Both the position numbers and the translations under genes were made by a program. Of a stretch of 64,000 nucleotides of DNA, positions 24,947 to 33,708 are shown one piece after another. This stretch comes from Pseudomonas huaxiensis (GTDB taxonomy: Bacteria > Pseudomonadota > Gammaproteobacteria > Pseudomonadales > Pseudomonadaceae): NCBI RefSeq assembly GCF_003231275.1, contig NZ_QKVL01000024.1, positions 34,792-98,791 of the forward strand. The letters run 5' to 3'. Below the pieces are notes generated by a model. That model was not told the DNA's origin. It saw only the letters and a program-made list of their open reading frames with translations, and did no database searches. Within the stretch, counting starts at the first letter, position 1; each line of letters starts with the position of its first letter.

Positions 24947-26272
24947 TCAGTCCGTCGTGATTCGCGAATGTTTCTGGGTGTCCTTCATGAACACATACAC
25001 CAGCAACGAGCAGGCGATACAGGCGGTGACGTACCAGTAGTAACCGGTTTCCATGTCGACGCTCTTGAACCACAGGGCCACGTATTCAGCGGTGCCGCCG
25101 AAGATCGAGACAGTCAGGGCGTAAGGCAGGCCGACGCCCAGCGCGCGGATTTCGGTGGGGAACAGTTCGGCTTTGACCACGGCGTTGATCGAGGTGTAGC
25201 CGCTGACGATGACCAGTGCCGCCATGATCAGGAAGAACGCGCCCCACCAGCTCTGGATGGTGTGCAGGGTAGTCAGGATCGGCACGGTGAAAATGGTACC
25301 GAGGACGCCGAAGGCGATCAGGATCGGACGTCGGCCGATCTTGTCGGAGAGGGCACCGATCACCGGTTGCAGGCACATGAACAGGAACAGGGTGGCTGCC
25401 GAGATCATGGTCGAGTCGGTGATGCTCATGCCGACGGTGTTGACCAGGTATTTCTGCATGTAGGTGGTGTAGGTGTAGAAGGCCAGGGTGCCGCCCATGG
25501 TCAGGCCGACCACGGTGGCGAGTTCCTTCGGATGGCGCATCAGGGTGCGCATCAGGCTCTCTTTGGCTTTGGTTTTTTCCTTCTTGGTGAAGGAAGCGGT
25601 TTCTTCCATGCCGCGACGCAGGTACAGCGCAACCACCGCGCACAGCGCGCCGATCACGAAGGGGACGCGCCAGCCCCAGGAGTAGAGCTGTTCGGTGGTC
25701 AGGGTCTGTTGCAGGACGATCAGCACGGCGAGGGCGATGAGCTGGCCGGAAATCAGCGTGACGTACTGGAAGCTGGAGAAGAACCCGCGGCGTTCCTTGG
25801 TGGCCATTTCGCTGAGGTAGGTCGCCGAGGTGCCGTATTCGCCACCTACCGACAGGCCCTGCATCAGGCGGGCGATGATCAGCAGGACCGGTGCGGCGAC
25901 GCCGATAGTTTCATAGCTCGGGGTCAGGGCGATGACCAGGGAGCCGAAGCACATCAGCAATACCGAGGCCATCAGCGCGGCCTTGCGGCCTTTGCGGTCG
26001 GCGTAGATGCCCATCAGCCAGCCGCCGATCGGGCGCATCAGGAAGCCCACGGCGAAGATCGCGGCGGTGTTGAGCAGTTGCGCGGTGGTGTCGCCGGCAG
26101 GGAAGAAGGCCTTGGCGAAATACAGGGAAAATGCGGCGTAGACGTACCAGTCGTACCACTCGACCATGTTGCCGACCGATCCGCTGAAGATCGACTTGAG
26201 GCGACTGGAGGTGGTTTTTACCGGCGCGGGCGTGGCAATCGCCCCAGCAGGCACAGAGGTGGAGTTATCCAT
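24947..26272 (-). CDS. kgtP: 2-Oxoglutarate/H+ symporter KgtP (MHS family, MFS)
   Basis: A 441-residue 12-TM symporter. The MHS signature GNMVEWYDWYVYAAFSLYFA opens TM1. The region GFLMRPIGGWLMGIYADRKGRK (motif A), the stretch RLMQGLSVGGEYGTSATYLSE and 'YMQKYLVNTVGM' all match E. coli KgtP closely. The start at 26272 has AAGG 8-11 bases upstream; the next ATG at 26287 has none. A sigma-54 promoter and two enhancer-like sites lie upstream, followed by the sigma-54 response regulator gene. This matches the MifR-controlled 2-oxoglutarate uptake known in P. aeruginosa. Confidence 0.88.
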   Translation of the reverse strand: MDNSTSVPAGAIATPAPVKTTSSRLKSIFSGSVGNMVEWYDWYVYAAFSLYFAKAFFPAGDTTAQLLNTAAIFAVGFLMRPIGGWLMGIYADRKGRKAALMASVLLMCFGSLVIALTPSYETIGVAAPVLLIIARLMQGLSVGGEYGTSATYLSEMATKERRGFFSSFQYVTLISGQLIALAVLIVLQQTLTTEQLYSWGWRVPFVIGALCAVVALYLRRGMEETASFTKKEKTKAKESLMRTLMRHPKELATVVGLTMGGTLAFYTYTTYMQKYLVNTVGMSITDSTMISAATLFLFMCLQPVIGALSDKIGRRPILIAFGVLGTIFTVPILTTLHTIQSWWGAFFLIMAALVIVSGYTSINAVVKAELFPTEIRALGVGLPYALTVSIFGGTAEYVALWFKSVDMETGYYWYVTACIACSLLVYVFMKDTQKHSRITTD

Positions 26273-26332
26273 TGACGGGACCTTCATCGTTGTTTTTGTG
26301 GAGCGCGCCGAAACGCAGCCTGGCGGGGCTAT

Positions 26333-26348
26333 AGCAGGAGCTGTGCCA
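26333..26348 (-). promoter_or_regulatory. Sigma-54 (-24/-12) promoter of kgtP
   Basis: On the minus strand TGGCACAGCTCCTGCT matches TGGCAC-N5-TTGC with the obligatory GG-N10-GC spacing. Transcription would start about 50 bases before the kgtP ATG. Confidence 0.82.
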
Positions 26349-26365
26349 GGGGACTTCATCACCGT

Positions 26366-26445
26366 CATCGCTGGCAGGCCAGCTCCCACCAAAGCATTGA
26401 AACAGAGGCCTGCGAGGCCTCTGTGGGAGCTGGCTTGCCAGCGAT
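26366..26445. repeat. REPIN placed between the sigma-54 promoter and its enhancer sites
   Basis: CATCGCTGGCAGGCCAGCTC and its inverted partner GAGCTGGCTTGCCAGCGAT surround a loop that itself contains the palindrome AGAGGCCTGCGAGGCCTCT. Confidence 0.88.
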
Positions 26446-26480
26446 AGCGGTTCCACAAACAACAACAATGAAGAACAAAT

Positions 26481-26528
26481 GAGCGGAAATCCGCTTATGC
26501 ACAGACTGCACTGAGCGGGAATCCGCCC
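26481..26528. promoter_or_regulatory. Two enhancer-like inverted repeats, probable MifR-binding sites
   Basis: GAGCGGAAATCCGCTT and GAGCGGGAATCCGCCC are two copies of one 12-base palindrome (GCGG-RAAT-CCGC). Their centres are 32 bases apart, about three helical turns. They lie 140-190 bases upstream of the sigma-54 promoter and just after the mifR stop. This geometry is typical of upstream activating sites for NtrC-type regulators. Confidence 0.75.
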
Positions 26529-26532
26529 ATGT

Positions 26533-27867
26533 TTAAGGGCGTTCGAGAAAGTCTTCGCGGACCAGTCCGTGGCGCTGCATTTTTTCGTTAAGAGTGCGCC
26601 GCGGCAGTTGCAGTTCTTCCATCACCGCCTTGATTTCGCCCTTGTGCCGACGCAAAGAGGCGCGCAGGCAGTTGGCCTCGAAAGCCTCTTGTTGCGCGGC
26701 CAGGGACTGTCCGGGCTCTTCGGGAGGCGATGTTGGTTCGGCCAGACCGAGGGCATGGCGCTCGGCGGCGTTGGCCAGTTCGCGAACGTTGCCTGGCCAG
26801 TCGTGGCCAAGCAACTGGCCCAGTTGCGCGATGCTCAACTGCACCGCGCTGCGGCCAGTGCGTTCGGCGGCGTGGCGGGCGAAGTGTTCGAACAGCAGCG
26901 GGATGTCCTCACGCCGCTCGCGCAGCGGTGCCAGACGCAACTCGGCAATATTCAGCCGATACACCAGGTCTTCACGGAAACGTCCGGCACGGGCTTCTTC
27001 GAGCAGGTCGGGTTTGGTGGCGGCGATGATGCGCAGGTCCACCGCAATGCTCTGGTTGGAGCCGAGGCGTTCCAGGCGCTGCTCCTGAATCACCCGCAGC
27101 AGCTTGGCCTGCTGGGCCAGCGGCAGGCTTTCGATCTCGTCGAGGAACACCGTGCCGCCGTCGGCGTACTCCAGCTTGCCGATACGTTTGCCCTGGGCAC
27201 CGGTGAAGGCGCCGCTTTCATGGCCGAACAGTTCGGCTTCGAACAGGTGTTCGGGGATGGCCGCGCAGTTCAGCGCGACGAAGGGTTTGTCGGCGCGCGG
27301 GCCGAAGTCGTGCAGACAGCGGGCGACACGTTCCTTGCCGCTGCCGGTTTCGCCACGGATCAGCACGTTGACCGGCAGGTTCGCCAGTTCCAGCACCTGG
27401 CGCCGCAGTTGCTGCATGCCTTGGGTCATGCCCAGCAGGGTGGACTCCAGCCGGCTCTTGATATCGGCCTGTTCGTGCAGGTGACGGTTTTCCAGGACCA
27501 GCCGGCGTTTTTCCAGGGCGCGGCACAGGCTGCCCATCAGGGCGTCGGGGCTGAAGGGCTTTTCAAGAAAGTCGTAGGCGCCGTTGCGTATGGCTTCGAC
27601 GGCCATGGGCACGTCGCCATGGCCGGTCAGCAGGATCACCGGCAGGTCGGCGTCGCGGCTACGCAGTTGATCCAGCAGTTGCAGGCCGTCCATGCCGGGC
27701 ATGCGCACATCGCTGAGGATTACCCCGGGAAAGTGCGCCGGCAGGTTGGCCAGGCATTCGTCTGCACGGCTGAACAGCTTGACCTGGAAGCCCGATAGGC
27801 TCAGCCACTGCTCGACGGCGGTGCGGATGCTGGCTTCATCGTCGACGACAATCACCGAATTCAACAT
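26533..27867 (-). CDS. mifR: Sigma-54-dependent response regulator (MifR/DctD-like)
   Basis: A 444-residue NtrC-family activator. The receiver domain (1-120) has phospho-acceptor D53, T82 and K103. The AAA+ domain (about 145-375) has Walker A GETGSGKE at 172-179, the sigma-54-contacting loop GAFTGA at 219-224 and Walker B GGTVFLDEIE. A C-terminal Fis-type HTH (about 400-440, LRRHKGEIKAVMEELQLPRRTLNEK) follows. It is cotranscribed with the kinase (7-base overlap). The adjacent kgtP with sigma-54 promoter identifies the likely target and supports the MifR name. P. aeruginosa MifR activates 2-oxoglutarate uptake (established knowledge). Confidence 0.85.
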   Translation of the reverse strand: MLNSVIVVDDEASIRTAVEQWLSLSGFQVKLFSRADECLANLPAHFPGVILSDVRMPGMDGLQLLDQLRSRDADLPVILLTGHGDVPMAVEAIRNGAYDFLEKPFSPDALMGSLCRALEKRRLVLENRHLHEQADIKSRLESTLLGMTQGMQQLRRQVLELANLPVNVLIRGETGSGKERVARCLHDFGPRADKPFVALNCAAIPEHLFEAELFGHESGAFTGAQGKRIGKLEYADGGTVFLDEIESLPLAQQAKLLRVIQEQRLERLGSNQSIAVDLRIIAATKPDLLEEARAGRFREDLVYRLNIAELRLAPLRERREDIPLLFEHFARHAAERTGRSAVQLSIAQLGQLLGHDWPGNVRELANAAERHALGLAEPTSPPEEPGQSLAAQQEAFEANCLRASLRRHKGEIKAVMEELQLPRRTLNEKMQRHGLVREDFLERP

Positions 27868-29618
27868 ACGGGCTCCGGATCGCGGGGAAGGGTGAAGCTG
27901 AAGCGGGCGCCGCCGGGCTGATTGTCGACCTGCAGGCGGCCACCGGCTTCGTGGATGATGCCATAGGAAATCGCCAGGCCGAGCCCGAGGCCTTCGCCCA
28001 CCGGCTTGGTGGTGAAGAACGGATCGAACACGCTGCCCAGGTGTTCCGGGGCGATGCCGCCGCCGCTGTCGAGCACGCTCAGGCGCCAGCCGTCGCCTTC
28101 GCAGTCGATGCGGATTTCCAGGCGGCGATAGCCTTTGCCGGCCATGGCATCCAGGGCGTTGTGCAGCAGGTTGATCAGCACTTGCTCCAGGCGAATCGCA
28201 TCGCCGCGGACCCAGGCCGGGCGGGCCAGGTACAGCGCGGTGCTGACGCTTTCGGCGCGCAGGCGGGTATCGAGCAGTTGCAGGGCGTGATCGACCACCG
28301 TGGCCAGGTCGAGGCTTTCGCGCAGGCCGCTGGGGCTGTTGCGGGCGAAGGTTTTCAGGTGCCCGGTGAGCGCGGCCATGCGCGTGAGCATCTGCTCCAG
28401 TGGTTGCAGGGCCTGGCGGGCTTCCTCGACGCGGTCGTGGTCCAGCAGCAGGCGCAGCGACGCCAGTTGCATGCGCTGGGTGGTCAGCGGCTGGTTCAGT
28501 TCGTGGGCGAGGGCGGTGGACATCTGCCCGAGCGCCGCCAGCTTGGTCGATTGCACCAGGCCTTCCTGAGCGGTGCGCAGGTCGCGGGTGCGCTCTTCCA
28601 CCAGGCGCTCCAGCTCTTCGCGGCTGCGTTGGCGCAGGCGGGCCAGACGCAGGCGCTGGTTGACGAAGAGTACGGCGAAGACCAGGGTCAGCCAGATCGC
28701 TGCGGCGGCCAGCGCGGCGTTGCGCCCGTCATTGCCTGTCTGTGGCGTGCGCAGCAGGTGCAGGGTCCAGCCTTCGGTTTCCAGCGGCAGGCTTTCCCAT
28801 AAGTAGTCCTGTGTGCCTTCCGGGCCCTGCACGCGGACCAGATTGCTGTTGTCGTCGAAGTGGTTGAGCACCTGACGCTGCAAGGGCACCAGGGGCTGTT
28901 TGTCGTACTGGCGGGTCTGTTCCAGTTCGTTGAAGTCATGGGCCGAGAGGGTGTTGAGCTTGCGGTAGCGCCAGCCTTCCTGGTTGGCGATGAAGACGAT
29001 GCCGCGCGAGTCGCTGACCAGCAGCACGTCGTTGCCCTGGCGCCATTCCCGTTCCAGCTCGGGGAATTCCAGCTTGACCACCATGGCGCCGAGGAAGCGC
29101 TGGTTGTCGTCCTTCACCGCGCTGGACAGAAAGTAACCGGGAATGCCACTGGTCACGCCCACGGCGTAGAAGCGTCCGGTGCCCTGGCTGAGGGTCTGCT
29201 TGAAATAGGGCCGGAAGCCATAGTTATGGCCAACGTAGGTATTGGGCAGGCGCCAGTTGCTGGCGGCCACGGCCAGGCCGGTGTGGTCGAGCAGTTCCAG
29301 GGTGGAGGAATTGGCCGCGTCGTTGATGCGCTCGAGCTTGCGGTTGAGCAGATCCTGGGTGACGGAATTCACCGGTCCGTCGAGGGCGGCGATCAATTCC
29401 GGGTCCAGCGCCAGCACGGCGGGCAAGGCGCGGTAGCGTTCAATCAGGGTGTGCAGTGAGGTGGCGTACAGGCCCAGTTGCTGGTTGGCCCGCGCCGCTT
29501 CCTCGACCATGGCCTGGCGTTGTGCGTGGTGCATGGCCCAGGCGGCGGCGAGCAAGGTGCCGGCGCTGATCAGCAGGAGGATCAGGCCGAGGCGCAGGGT
29601 GCGAAAGGAGAAAAGCAT
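27861..29618 (-). CDS. mifS: Membrane sensor histidine kinase (MifS/DctB-like)
   Basis: A 585-residue kinase. A TM helix (about 10-28) is followed by a double-Cache periplasmic sensor (30-300, containing the NYGFRPYFKQTLSQGTGRFY ligand-site region typical of DctB dicarboxylate sensors). A second TM helix follows near 305-325, then a coiled coil. The HisKA domain carries ALAHELNQPLT, a histidine followed by E-x-N-x-P as in NtrB/DctB kinases. The HATPase has N, G1 (DSGGGI) and G2 (GEGLGLGLAIS) boxes. It overlaps mifR by 7 bases. The ligand is probably a C4/C5-dicarboxylate such as 2-oxoglutarate, inferred from kgtP. Confidence 0.85.
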   Translation of the reverse strand: MLFSFRTLRLGLILLLISAGTLLAAAWAMHHAQRQAMVEEAARANQQLGLYATSLHTLIERYRALPAVLALDPELIAALDGPVNSVTQDLLNRKLERINDAANSSTLELLDHTGLAVAASNWRLPNTYVGHNYGFRPYFKQTLSQGTGRFYAVGVTSGIPGYFLSSAVKDDNQRFLGAMVVKLEFPELEREWRQGNDVLLVSDSRGIVFIANQEGWRYRKLNTLSAHDFNELEQTRQYDKQPLVPLQRQVLNHFDDNSNLVRVQGPEGTQDYLWESLPLETEGWTLHLLRTPQTGNDGRNAALAAAAIWLTLVFAVLFVNQRLRLARLRQRSREELERLVEERTRDLRTAQEGLVQSTKLAALGQMSTALAHELNQPLTTQRMQLASLRLLLDHDRVEEARQALQPLEQMLTRMAALTGHLKTFARNSPSGLRESLDLATVVDHALQLLDTRLRAESVSTALYLARPAWVRGDAIRLEQVLINLLHNALDAMAGKGYRRLEIRIDCEGDGWRLSVLDSGGGIAPEHLGSVFDPFFTTKPVGEGLGLGLAISYGIIHEAGGRLQVDNQPGGARFSFTLPRDPEPVC

Positions 29619-29681
29619 CGATAGACCATCCGCGGCGATGGGGAAGGCCGCGAGGCGCTTCCCCTTGGGCAGGGCGAGGTA

Positions 29682-31979
29682 TTACAGCAGCTCGAAGCTC
29701 TGCTGTTGCACTGTCTCGGAGTCGAGGCCGACCTGCACGTTGAACTCACCCGGTTCGGCGGCGAGCTTCAATTGGCTGTTGTAGAACTTCAGGTCGTCTT
29801 CGCTGATGCGGAAGGTCACGACCCGTTCTTCACCCGCCTTGAGCAGGACTTTCTGGAAGTTTTTCAGTTCCTTGACCGGACGGCTCATGGACGCTGCGAC
29901 ATCCTGTACATAAAGCTGCACCACGGTTTCGCCGTCACGCTTGCCGGTGTTCTTCACCTTGACGCTGGCTTCCAGGCTGCCGCCCTGTTTCAGGGTTTTC
30001 GCCGAGAGCGTCAGCGGCGACACCGAGAACTCGGTGTAGCTCAGCCCGTAACCGAACGGATACAGCGGGCCGTTTGGTTCCTCGAAGTACTGCGAGGTGT
30101 AGTTGCCTGGCTTGCCTGGCGTGAACGGACGGCCGATGCGCATGTGGTTGTAGTACATCGGGATCTGGCCGACCGAACGCGGGAAGGTGATGGGCAGCTT
30201 GCCGGACGGGTTGTAGTCGCCGAACAGCACGTCGGCGATGGCGTTGCCGCCTTCGGTGCCGCTGAACCAGGTTTCCAGCAGGGCGTCGGCCTGTTCGCGT
30301 TCCCAGTTGATCGACAGTGGACGGCCGTTCATCAGCACCAGTACCAGCGGCTTGCCAGTGGCTTTCAGCGCCTTGATCAGGTCGCGCTGTACGGCCGGGA
30401 CTTCCAGAGTGGTGCGGCTGGACGATTCGTGGGACATGCCACGGGATTCGCCGACCACGGCGACGATCACGTCGGACTGTTGGGCGGCCTTGACCGCTTC
30501 GTCGATCAACACCGCGGCGGGGCGTGGGTCGTTGACGATTTCCGGGGCGTCGAAGTTGAGGAAGTTCAGGTAGTCGAACATCGCTTTGTCGCCGGTGATG
30601 TTCGAGCCCTTGGCGTAGACCAGCTTGGCCTTGTCGCCGACCGCGCGGCGCAGGCCTTCGCGGACGGTGACCGAGTGCACCGGCTTACCGTCGGCTGCCC
30701 AGCTGCCCATCATGTCGATGGGCGCATCGGCCAGCGGGCCGACCAGGGCGATGGTGCCGTTCTTTTTCAGCGGCAGGGTCTGGTTGCGGTTTTCCAGCAG
30801 CACCAGGCTGCGGCGCGCCACGTCGCGGGCGGCGTCGCGGTGCAGGCGGGAGTCGGCGTAGTAGTCCGGCACATCGTTTTCCGCTTTGCCGATCCGTACG
30901 TACGGGTCTTTGAACAGGCCCATGTCGTACTTGGCGCCGAGCACCTCGCGTACTGCCTGGTCCAGTTCGGCCTGGCTGACTTCGCCGGACTTGAGCAGGC
31001 CCGGCAGTTCTTCGCCGTAGAGCGAGTCGTTCATGCTCATGTCGATGCCGGCCTTGATCGCCAGCTTGGCCGCTTCACGGCCGTCGCGGGCGACACCGTG
31101 ACGGATCAGTTCCTGGATGGCGCCGTGGTCGCTGATGGTCACACCGTTGAAGCCCCACTCCTTGCGCAGCAGGTCGTTCATCAGCCAGGTGTTGGAGGTG
31201 GCGGGCACGCCGTTGATGGAGTTCAGCGCCACCATCACCCCGCCGGCACCGGCGTCGATGGCCGCGCGGTACGGCGGCAGGTAGTCGTTGTACATCTTCG
31301 GCAGGCTCATATCGACCGTGTTGTAGTCGCGCCCGCCTTCCACCGCGCCGTACAGGGCGAAGTGCTTGACGATGGCCATGATGCTGTCGTGCTCGGCCGG
31401 GCTCTTGCCCTGGAACGACTTGACCATCACTTCGCCGATTCGCGAGGTCAGCCAGGTGTCTTCACCGAAGCCTTCACTGGTGCGGCCCCAGCGCGGGTCG
31501 CGGGCGATGTCGACCATCGGCGCGAAGGTCATGTCGAGGGCGTCGGCGGAGGCTTCGATGGCCGAAGTGCGGCCGACGGTGGCGATGGCGTTCATGTCCC
31601 AGCTCGACGCCAGGCCCAGGCCGATCGGGAAAATGGTGCGGTTGCCGTGAATGGTGTCATAAGCGAAGAACATCGGGATCTTCAGCCGGCTGCGCATGGC
31701 GGCGTCCTGCATCGGCCGGTTTTCCGGGCCGGTGCGCGAGTTGAAGGTGCCGCCGATGCGGCCCGCGGCGATTTCCTCGCGGATCTTCTCCCGTGGCATC
31801 TCCGGGCCGATGCTGATCAGGCGCAACTGGCCGATCTTCTCGTCCTGGGTCATCTGCTCCAGTAGCTTGGCGACGAACACTTTTTTCTCTTGCAGGTGCG
31901 TGGCGGCGGCAGAGGTATCGGCCAGGGCCGTCTGACTGGCCAGGCTGACGAGCAGGCCCAGCAAACACAGCTTGTTCAT
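29682..31979 (-). CDS. bglX: Periplasmic beta-glucosidase BglX (GH3)
   Basis: A 765-residue secreted glycoside hydrolase family 3 enzyme that removes terminal glucose from beta-glucosides in the periplasm. The start at 31979 gives a signal peptide (cleavage after TALA, residue 20). The GH3 N-domain barrel carries PRWGRTSEGFGED (161-173), KHFALYGAVEGGRDYN and the nucleophile D284 in GVTISDHGAI. The GH3 C-domain contains the acid/base region with VVGESRGMSHESSSRT. A C-terminal fibronectin-III-like domain (about 665-760) completes the BglX architecture. It is a single gene, and its upstream gap is shared with the divergent lemA. Confidence 0.93.
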   Translation of the reverse strand: MNKLCLLGLLVSLASQTALADTSAAATHLQEKKVFVAKLLEQMTQDEKIGQLRLISIGPEMPREKIREEIAAGRIGGTFNSRTGPENRPMQDAAMRSRLKIPMFFAYDTIHGNRTIFPIGLGLASSWDMNAIATVGRTSAIEASADALDMTFAPMVDIARDPRWGRTSEGFGEDTWLTSRIGEVMVKSFQGKSPAEHDSIMAIVKHFALYGAVEGGRDYNTVDMSLPKMYNDYLPPYRAAIDAGAGGVMVALNSINGVPATSNTWLMNDLLRKEWGFNGVTISDHGAIQELIRHGVARDGREAAKLAIKAGIDMSMNDSLYGEELPGLLKSGEVSQAELDQAVREVLGAKYDMGLFKDPYVRIGKAENDVPDYYADSRLHRDAARDVARRSLVLLENRNQTLPLKKNGTIALVGPLADAPIDMMGSWAADGKPVHSVTVREGLRRAVGDKAKLVYAKGSNITGDKAMFDYLNFLNFDAPEIVNDPRPAAVLIDEAVKAAQQSDVIVAVVGESRGMSHESSSRTTLEVPAVQRDLIKALKATGKPLVLVLMNGRPLSINWEREQADALLETWFSGTEGGNAIADVLFGDYNPSGKLPITFPRSVGQIPMYYNHMRIGRPFTPGKPGNYTSQYFEEPNGPLYPFGYGLSYTEFSVSPLTLSAKTLKQGGSLEASVKVKNTGKRDGETVVQLYVQDVAASMSRPVKELKNFQKVLLKAGEERVVTFRISEDDLKFYNSQLKLAAEPGEFNVQVGLDSETVQQQSFELL

Positions 31980-32165
31980 GGATTCAGTTCTCGAGGCTAG
32001 CGCCGGCATTCACGGTAGATACCGGCCAGCCGAAATTGGGGGAGCGGCTATTGTTGTAGTTTGCTGGGGCATGTTTTTAGCCGATTGGGCCTGCAGTATC
32101 CAGCGGCGGCCACGGATTATGCCTCAAGTCCGGTGCTTTACGGATAATCAAGGAGCGTTGCGACG

Positions 32166-32762
32166 ATGCGGGTATTGAAGGGTGCAAAGCCATGGTTGCT
32201 GGTGCTACTGGCCAGTCTGCTGGCCGGCTGCGGGATCAACAACATTCCGAACTATGACGAACAGGTGAAGGCGGCCTGGGGCCAGGTACAGAACCAGTAC
32301 CAGCGCCGTACCGACCTGATTCCCAACCTGGTGGAAACGGTCAAGGGCTATGCCCGGCATGAACAGGAAACCCTGACCGCCGTGGTCGAGGCGCGGGCCA
32401 AGGCAACGTCGATTCAGGTCGATGCCAGCACCCTCGACGATCCGGAAAAACTGCGCCAGTTCCAGGCCGCGCAATCGCAGTTGAGCGGAGCGTTGAGCCG
32501 GCTGATGGTGGTCTCGGAGCGCTATCCGGACCTCAAGGCCAACCAGAATTTCCTTGCCCTGCAATCCCAGCTCGAAGGGACGGAAAATCGTATCGCCGTG
32601 GCGCGCAAGGATTTCATCGCCGCTGTGCAGCGCTACAACACCGAGATTCGCACCTTCCCCGGACGGATCTGGCACAGCGTGATGTACAGCGACTTGCCGC
32701 TGCGCGAGAGCTTCGAAGCGACCAGTGCCGATGCCGACAAAGCCCCTGAAGTGAAATTCTGA
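32166..32762 (+). CDS. lemA: LemA-family lipoprotein
   Basis: A 198-residue LemA-domain protein. It has a lipoprotein signal with lipobox LLAGC (Cys about 22) followed by the family core YDEQVKAAWGQVQNQYQRRTDLIPNLVETVKGYA, a long helical hairpin, and 'RYNTEIRTFPGRIWHSVMY'. In many bacteria it is linked to TPM-domain proteins, as here (two follow). Its stop overlaps the next start as ATGA/TGATG. LemA is proposed to organise envelope stress or membrane-complex assembly; the precise role is unknown. Confidence 0.92.
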   Translation: MRVLKGAKPWLLVLLASLLAGCGINNIPNYDEQVKAAWGQVQNQYQRRTDLIPNLVETVKGYARHEQETLTAVVEARAKATSIQVDASTLDDPEKLRQFQAAQSQLSGALSRLMVVSERYPDLKANQNFLALQSQLEGTENRIAVARKDFIAAVQRYNTEIRTFPGRIWHSVMYSDLPLRESFEATSADADKAPEVKF

Positions 32763-33514
32763 TGCGCCTGTTCAAGGCCCTGGTGCTGCTGGCGCTGTTC
32801 GCCATGGCCTTGGCGGTGCGCGCCGAGCCGTCGTTCCCGGCGCTCAGCGGGCGGGTGGTGGACAACGCCAACCTGCTCGACGCCCATACCCGCAGCCAGC
32901 TCGGGCAAATGCTCGAAGCCCACGAGCAGGCCACCGGCGAGCAGGTCGTAGTGGTGACGCTGACCGACCTGCAAGGGCTGCCCATCGAGGATTACGGCTA
33001 CCAGTTGGGCCGGCACTGGGGGATCGGCCAGAAGGGCAAGGACAATGGCGCGCTGCTGATCGTCGCGCCCGAGCAACGCAAGGTCCGCATCGAAGTGGGT
33101 TATGGACTGGAAGAGCGCCTCACCGACGCCCAGTCGTCGGTCATTATCAACCGCATCATCCTGCCTGCCTTCAAGCGCGGCGAACTCAGTCAGGGCATCG
33201 TCCAGGGCGCGGCCGCGATCCTTCAGGTACTCGGCGGAAATCCGCTGGCCCAGCCGTCCGCGCTCAGCGGCGGACAAAGTGAGGGTGAGTCGCCGTCCTT
33301 GTTGTCCATCGGGCTGTTCATTCTGATGGTGGTGGTTGTGCTGTATTTGCAGGGCCTTGGTGGCGGCGGTCGTCGTGGCGGGCCGGGCGGTGGTTTTGGC
33401 GGTGGCTTCGGCGGGCTGGGCGGCGTCGGTGGGTTTGGTCGCGGCGGTGGAGGTGGCGGCTTTGGCGGCGGTGGCGGCAGTTTTGGCGGCGGCGGATCGT
33501 CCGGTAGCTGGTGA
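32762..33514 (+). CDS. TPM-domain protein with glycine-rich tail (YgcG-like)
   Basis: A 250-residue protein. A signal peptide (cleavage near AVRA-EPS, residue 21) is followed by a TPM domain (about 28-150; GRVVDNANLLD, WGIGQKGKDNGALLIVAPEQRKVRIEVGYGLEE). A TM helix (about 182-200) then leads into a striking cytoplasmic Gly/Arg/Phe tail of GGFGG and GGGS units (203-250). TPM domains may act as phosphatase-like or assembly factors (Psb32 family). It overlaps lemA by one base and forms an operon with it. Confidence 0.88.
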   Translation: MRLFKALVLLALFAMALAVRAEPSFPALSGRVVDNANLLDAHTRSQLGQMLEAHEQATGEQVVVVTLTDLQGLPIEDYGYQLGRHWGIGQKGKDNGALLIVAPEQRKVRIEVGYGLEERLTDAQSSVIINRIILPAFKRGELSQGIVQGAAAILQVLGGNPLAQPSALSGGQSEGESPSLLSIGLFILMVVVVLYLQGLGGGGRRGGPGGGFGGGFGGLGGVGGFGRGGGGGGFGGGGGSFGGGGSSGSW

Positions 33515-33540
33515 GTTCTTTGGGGCGACGGACCCCCTGC

Positions 33541-33666
33541 AGGAGCGGCTTCAGCCGCGAACGGCGGCAGAGCCGTCGTAGAACCTGAGTCCCCGGCCAG
33601 CCTGATACACCGCGGGCTCAGGTTTATGGCCGCTGCGCGCCCATTCGCGGCTGAAGCCACTCCCAC
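33541..33666. repeat. Nested inverted repeat, second REP-like family
   Basis: Outer arms GCGGCTTCAGCCGCGAA and TTCGCGGCTGAAGCC enclose inner arms AACCTGAG and CTCAGGTT. The core differs from the CGGCAAGCCGGCTCCCAC family. It separates the two TPM genes. Confidence 0.8.
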
Positions 33667-33708
33667 AGAGAACGCAGCGCCTCTTAATTGTGTTCAAGGA
33701 ACAACCTG

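Noticed and set aside
29706..31865. 719-codon plus-strand frame opposite bglX
   Set aside because: BglX on the minus strand has signal peptide, nucleophile and complete domains; the opposite frame has none.
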